DNA of 7,422 nt from JANMDR01 sp031409495 (GTDB lineage: Bacteria > Pseudomonadota > Gammaproteobacteria > Burkholderiales > Usitatibacteraceae): contig JANNXI010000138.1 of NCBI GenBank assembly GCA_031409495.1, positions 1 to 7,422 of the forward strand, given 5' to 3'. Under the pieces are notes generated by a model. It had not been told where the DNA came from, did not search any database, and was given only the letters and a program-made list of their open reading frames with translations. Positions within the stretch are counted from its first letter, which is position 1. Each line of letters opens with the position of its first letter. Below, in pieces: positions 4,316 through 7,422 of this stretch. The position numbers and the translations under genes were made by a program.

Positions 4316-7300
4316 ATGAATCCAAATCTACGACGGCTTTTTGATGCCGTTGCTGATCTACCGCCCGAACAACAGCGTGCTGCCTTAGCTGCGTTGACGG
4401 CAGATGCAGACCTCATCGATGAGGTGCTGCGAATGTGCGGCCATGTACTGGAGGGCGATGGCGAAATTTCGGCTGCCATTGCCGCAGGTGCTAGTAATTT
4501 GGAAGCGGCGTTGAGCCAAGAAATTGCAGTGGGTGATGAGCTGGGCGCGTGGCGCCTCACTGAAAAAATTGGCCAAGGCGGTATGGGTTCCGTATTTTTA
4601 GCTGAACGCATAGACGGCCATTTTCAGCAAGCCGCTGCTGTAAAGGTAATGTATGGTTTACCCACGCTTGGTGCCACGGTGCGGCTAGCGCAAGAACGGC
4701 AAATTCTAGCGGGGCTAACCCACCCAAATATTGCGCGATTATTTGATGGTGGCGCCACACCGAATGGTCAGCCTTATTTGGTGTTGGAATATATTAAAGG
4801 GCTGCCAGTTGATGCGTTCTGCCAGAGCAACCAACTTGGTTTTGTGCAAATATTGGCATTGATGTTGCCGATTTGCGATGCGATCGCATTTGCCCATCAA
4901 CGCTTAATTATCCATTGCGATATTAAGCCAAGCAATATTTTGGTCAACCACGCAGGCGCGCCATCTCTACTCGATTTTGGCATTGCCAACCTAGTGGGTG
5001 AGGGGGATTTATTAGGCTCGGTGCGCAGTAGTGATCATGCCAAAAATAGCGATGCAACTAATAATGCAAACATTAACGCAACAGCCACCCATTTTACGCA
5101 AACCACCATGCGCGGCACCGTTGCCGTGGCTTACACCCCGCGCTACGCCAGTCCTGAGCAAAAAGAGGGCAAACTAATCACGACGGCGAGCGATATTTAT
5201 AGTTTGGGGCGGGTGCTGGAAGAGTTATGCGCGCGTGATCCGGCGTTTGCTGGCGACCAAGCGACTCGCCGTGGAAGCATCAATACGCACAGCAAAGCGG
5301 GTTTGCAATATGAGGAGCTGCGCGCGATTCTTGACAAAGCCTGTGCAGAAATTCCGGCTACCCGCTATGGCAGCGTGCAAGGGCTGGCCGCCGATATTAA
5401 AAACCTATTGCAAGGCACAAAAGTGGAGGCGGCGGCGGGTGCACCAAGTTATAGTCGCCGAAAGTGGGTTAACCAGCATTGGTTAAAAACCACGGCGGCG
5501 GCGGTGTTTTTAGCCGTGATTTTGGGTTCGTCGCTGAGGGTTGCTGCGGAAAAAAATCGCGCGGAACTGCAAGCCACTAACGCTGAATTTGAACGCGGCA
5601 AAGCTGAAACTGAGCGCCTAAAAGCCGAGTCAGAACGTAAAAAAGCCGAAGCGGCGCGGATATCGGCTGAGTCAGAACGGGCAATTGCCGAAGGCGCACG
5701 TGCTACGGCTGAAGCGCAACGGCAAACCGCGAGTGCCGCCAGGGTAGTTGCCGAAACCGCGCAACGGGAAACGCAAATAGCCAAAAATGATGCCGTGAAG
5801 CAACGCGATGTGGCTGAAGATGCCCGTAAAAAGGCGCTTAGCGCCGAGCAGTTGGCAGTGCTGGAGCGTGATCGCGTGGTAAAAGCAAAGAAATCTACCG
5901 AGATCGTAAACAATTTTTTGGTGTCTATCTTCGATGGCGCTAATCCGTCAGCCGGTGGCAACCGCAATGCCAGCGCACTTGATGTAGTGGCAAACGCAGA
6001 AAAGCGATTTAGTGAACTAAAGGATGTAGACCCTGAAGCGCAGGCGCAACTGTATGAAGCGCTCAGTAGGCTGCACCGCGCTTTTAGTAATGTAGCGCTT
6101 GCCGCTAAACATTACAAAAATGCCGCTGACGCGTACGCGAAGGCGGGGGAGGCTTTTCATACAGAGCGCGTGCTGGCCTTGGTCAAGGCGGCTGTTGCAT
6201 CGGGTCGAGACGACTATGCGAATGCTGTAGCCTATGCCAACGAGGCCGTGGCACTTGCGGCGCCTAGAAAATCGACAGACCCTCTCACCTACGTGCGTGT
6301 GCTAAATGCCAAGATGGGTACGGAGACGGACGCGCGGCGCTATGATGAAGCCGATAAAATTGCGGCCGAAATTGACGCCGTGTATCGGCTTGCATTTGCA
6401 GACCCTTGGACGCACCCGGCTTACAGGTCATTTCGGTATAACGCCGCGACAACGAAAACTTATACGGGGCGATACGTGGAGGCTGAAATTGATTACAAGG
6501 CCGTGATCAACTTTGACGTTAAAACAGTGCCAATTCCAGAACGAAATGTGCTGGATGCTTATATTGGGCTGGCAAATGCCTTGCTTAATTTAGGGAAAAA
6601 CGAAGACGCGGAAGCAGCCTATACACAGGCGATACAGCGGGCAACACGCGTATTTGGCGCCGACGATAAGTCGCTGGTGATTCTTCACCGCAACTTTGGC
6701 GCTTTTTTGCGAAGCTTGGGTCGCTATGATGAGGCAGAGCAACAATTTAGCCGATTAGAGACGCTGGTTGTCACGCAAAAACTGGGCGACCGACCGATGG
6801 CTGATTTACTGCTTTCGCGTTACCAACTTGCTGAGCAACGTGGTGATTATGCGCAAGTTATTGGTCACGCCGAGCGCGCTGCAGTGCTGTACGCAAAAGC
6901 AAGCGGAGAATTTAATGTCAACACCGCCTATGCTTATTTTGCGATGGCTCGCGCTTACGCAGCCCTTAAACAGCTACCGATGGCGCGCCAATATGCAGAG
7001 CGTGGGCGGCAAATGACCCCGCGCATAATCAACGCGGCAGGAGCGCTTAGCTTGTTCGAGCAACGCACCTTTGCGTTAGTGGAACTGGCGGAGGGTAAAC
7101 CGTTAGCAGCGATCAACATCATGGAACGAGCGATGCTGGCAGATTCGAAGGAAACTATTTTAATTCGCTATCTTAATAAACGCGACGCCGCACTGGCTTG
7201 GCAAGCAGCCGCCAGCGCCGCAACTACTGTTGCAGAGGCTGAAGCTGCAAGGGCTAAGTCGATTACTTATGCGCGGGAGGGACAGGCTTTTATCGAAAAA

Positions 7301-7372
7301 ACCAGTGGTCGTTCAAGCCCCAACTACAAAACGATCTCTACGCTCTTGGAGAGCTTGGGAGTGAAGGGGTAA
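4316..7372 (+). CDS. Transmembrane Ser/Thr protein kinase with coiled coil and TPR sensor region
   Basis: A 1018-residue kinase, likely the activator of the adjacent ECF sigma factor. Residues 1-75 match the helical N-terminal segment common in this family (LFDAVADLPPEQQRAAL). The kinase domain spans about 80-367: glycine loop IGQGGMGSV (85-93), ATP-binding Lys110, helix-C Glu127, catalytic HCDIKPSN (200-207, Asp202), DFG (220-222), SPE (279-281) and SDIYSLG (292-298). All key residues are present. HRD is HCD, making it a non-RD kinase, and the DFG-to-SPE segment carries an extra Asn/Ser/Thr-rich stretch (about 230-262). One membrane helix (about 391-407) puts the kinase in the cytoplasm and the rest in the periplasm: a long Ala/Glu/Arg coiled coil (412-525), the family motif KSTEIVNNFLVSIFDGANP (526-544), then TPR-like repeats to about 900, clearest at 745-818, and a helical tail. 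The ATG at 4316 has no good ribosome site but includes the conserved N-terminus. Confidence 0.92.
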   Translation: MNPNLRRLFDAVADLPPEQQRAALAALTADADLIDEVLRMCGHVLEGDGEISAAIAAGASNLEAALSQEIAVGDELGAWRLTEKIGQGGMGSVFLAERIDGHFQQAAAVKVMYGLPTLGATVRLAQERQILAGLTHPNIARLFDGGATPNGQPYLVLEYIKGLPVDAFCQSNQLGFVQILALMLPICDAIAFAHQRLIIHCDIKPSNILVNHAGAPSLLDFGIANLVGEGDLLGSVRSSDHAKNSDATNNANINATATHFTQTTMRGTVAVAYTPRYASPEQKEGKLITTASDIYSLGRVLEELCARDPAFAGDQATRRGSINTHSKAGLQYEELRAILDKACAEIPATRYGSVQGLAADIKNLLQGTKVEAAAGAPSYSRRKWVNQHWLKTTAAAVFLAVILGSSLRVAAEKNRAELQATNAEFERGKAETERLKAESERKKAEAARISAESERAIAEGARATAEAQRQTASAARVVAETAQRETQIAKNDAVKQRDVAEDARKKALSAEQLAVLERDRVVKAKKSTEIVNNFLVSIFDGANPSAGGNRNASALDVVANAEKRFSELKDVDPEAQAQLYEALSRLHRAFSNVALAAKHYKNAADAYAKAGEAFHTERVLALVKAAVASGRDDYANAVAYANEAVALAAPRKSTDPLTYVRVLNAKMGTETDARRYDEADKIAAEIDAVYRLAFADPWTHPAYRSFRYNAATTKTYTGRYVEAEIDYKAVINFDVKTVPIPERNVLDAYIGLANALLNLGKNEDAEAAYTQAIQRATRVFGADDKSLVILHRNFGAFLRSLGRYDEAEQQFSRLETLVVTQKLGDRPMADLLLSRYQLAEQRGDYAQVIGHAERAAVLYAKASGEFNVNTAYAYFAMARAYAALKQLPMARQYAERGRQMTPRIINAAGALSLFEQRTFALVELAEGKPLAAINIMERAMLADSKETILIRYLNKRDAALAWQAAASAATTVAEAEAARAKSITYAREGQAFIEKTSGRSSPNYKTISTLLESLGVKG

Positions 7373-7388
7373 CGAATCGCTAAATTTC

Positions 7389-7422
7389 AATGCCTGAAGA
7401 CGCCCTTGTAAAATAGGGCATC
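7389..7422 (+). terminator. Start of a palindromic element, probable kinase-gene terminator cut by the window end
   Basis: Sixteen bases after the kinase stop, GACGCCCT (7399-7406) pairs with AGGGCATC (7415-7422) around an 8-nt loop, with one C-A mismatch. The preceding AATGCCTGAA (7389-7398) would extend the stem if the sequence beyond the window continues with its complement. Whether a T-run follows cannot be seen. The order of motifs (AATGCCT, CGCC, GGGCATC) is the same as in the element at 1279-1348. Confidence 0.5.

Noticed and set aside
5449..5967. 172-codon - strand open frame opposite the kinase coiled coil
   Set aside because: It is a Ser/Ala/Arg-rich shadow of the repetitive coiled-coil codons on the other strand.

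Overview
The window looks like a piece of a proteobacterial chromosome, most likely Beta- or Gammaproteobacteria. That placement is an inference from gene families: an ECF sigma factor of the ECF43 / TIGR02999 type beside a TPR-bearing Ser/Thr kinase, a secreted NHL-repeat protein, and a Gp49-type toxin-antitoxin pair. No RNA gene, CRISPR array or insertion sequence was found. Base composition looks moderate and even throughout.

Layout, left to right. (1) The 3' end of an unrecognised + strand gene, open to the left edge and ending at 433. (2) A compact - strand toxin-antitoxin operon (1164 to 441): a RelE/ParE-fold Gp49-like toxin, then an XRE-type HTH antitoxin overlapping it by 8 bp. Its promoter (TTGACT, 17 bp, TACAAT) is overlapped by a perfect 16-bp palindrome, the likely antitoxin operator. 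(3) A nested palindromic element (1279-1348), probably the terminator of the next gene. (4) A 604-aa secreted six-repeat NHL beta-propeller protein on the - strand (3191 to 1377). (5) A 367-bp divergent intergenic region with phased A-tracts, a 6+6 bp dyad and a five-tract G-quadruplex motif. (6) On the + strand, an ECF sigma factor (3559-4158), then, 157 bp on, a 1018-aa transmembrane Ser/Thr kinase (4316-7372) with a coiled-coil stalk and TPR sensor region. (7) The left half of another palindromic element, cut by the window end and resembling the one at 1279-1348.

The most interesting unit is the sigma/kinase pair. It has no recognisable anti-sigma factor. In the known ECF43 paradigm the adjacent kinase activates the sigma factor by phosphorylating a threonine in region 2.2, and this sigma factor has a threonine (Thr65) exactly where most ECF sigmas carry an acidic residue. 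The divergently transcribed exported NHL protein shares the control region and is a reasonable but unproven member of the same regulon.
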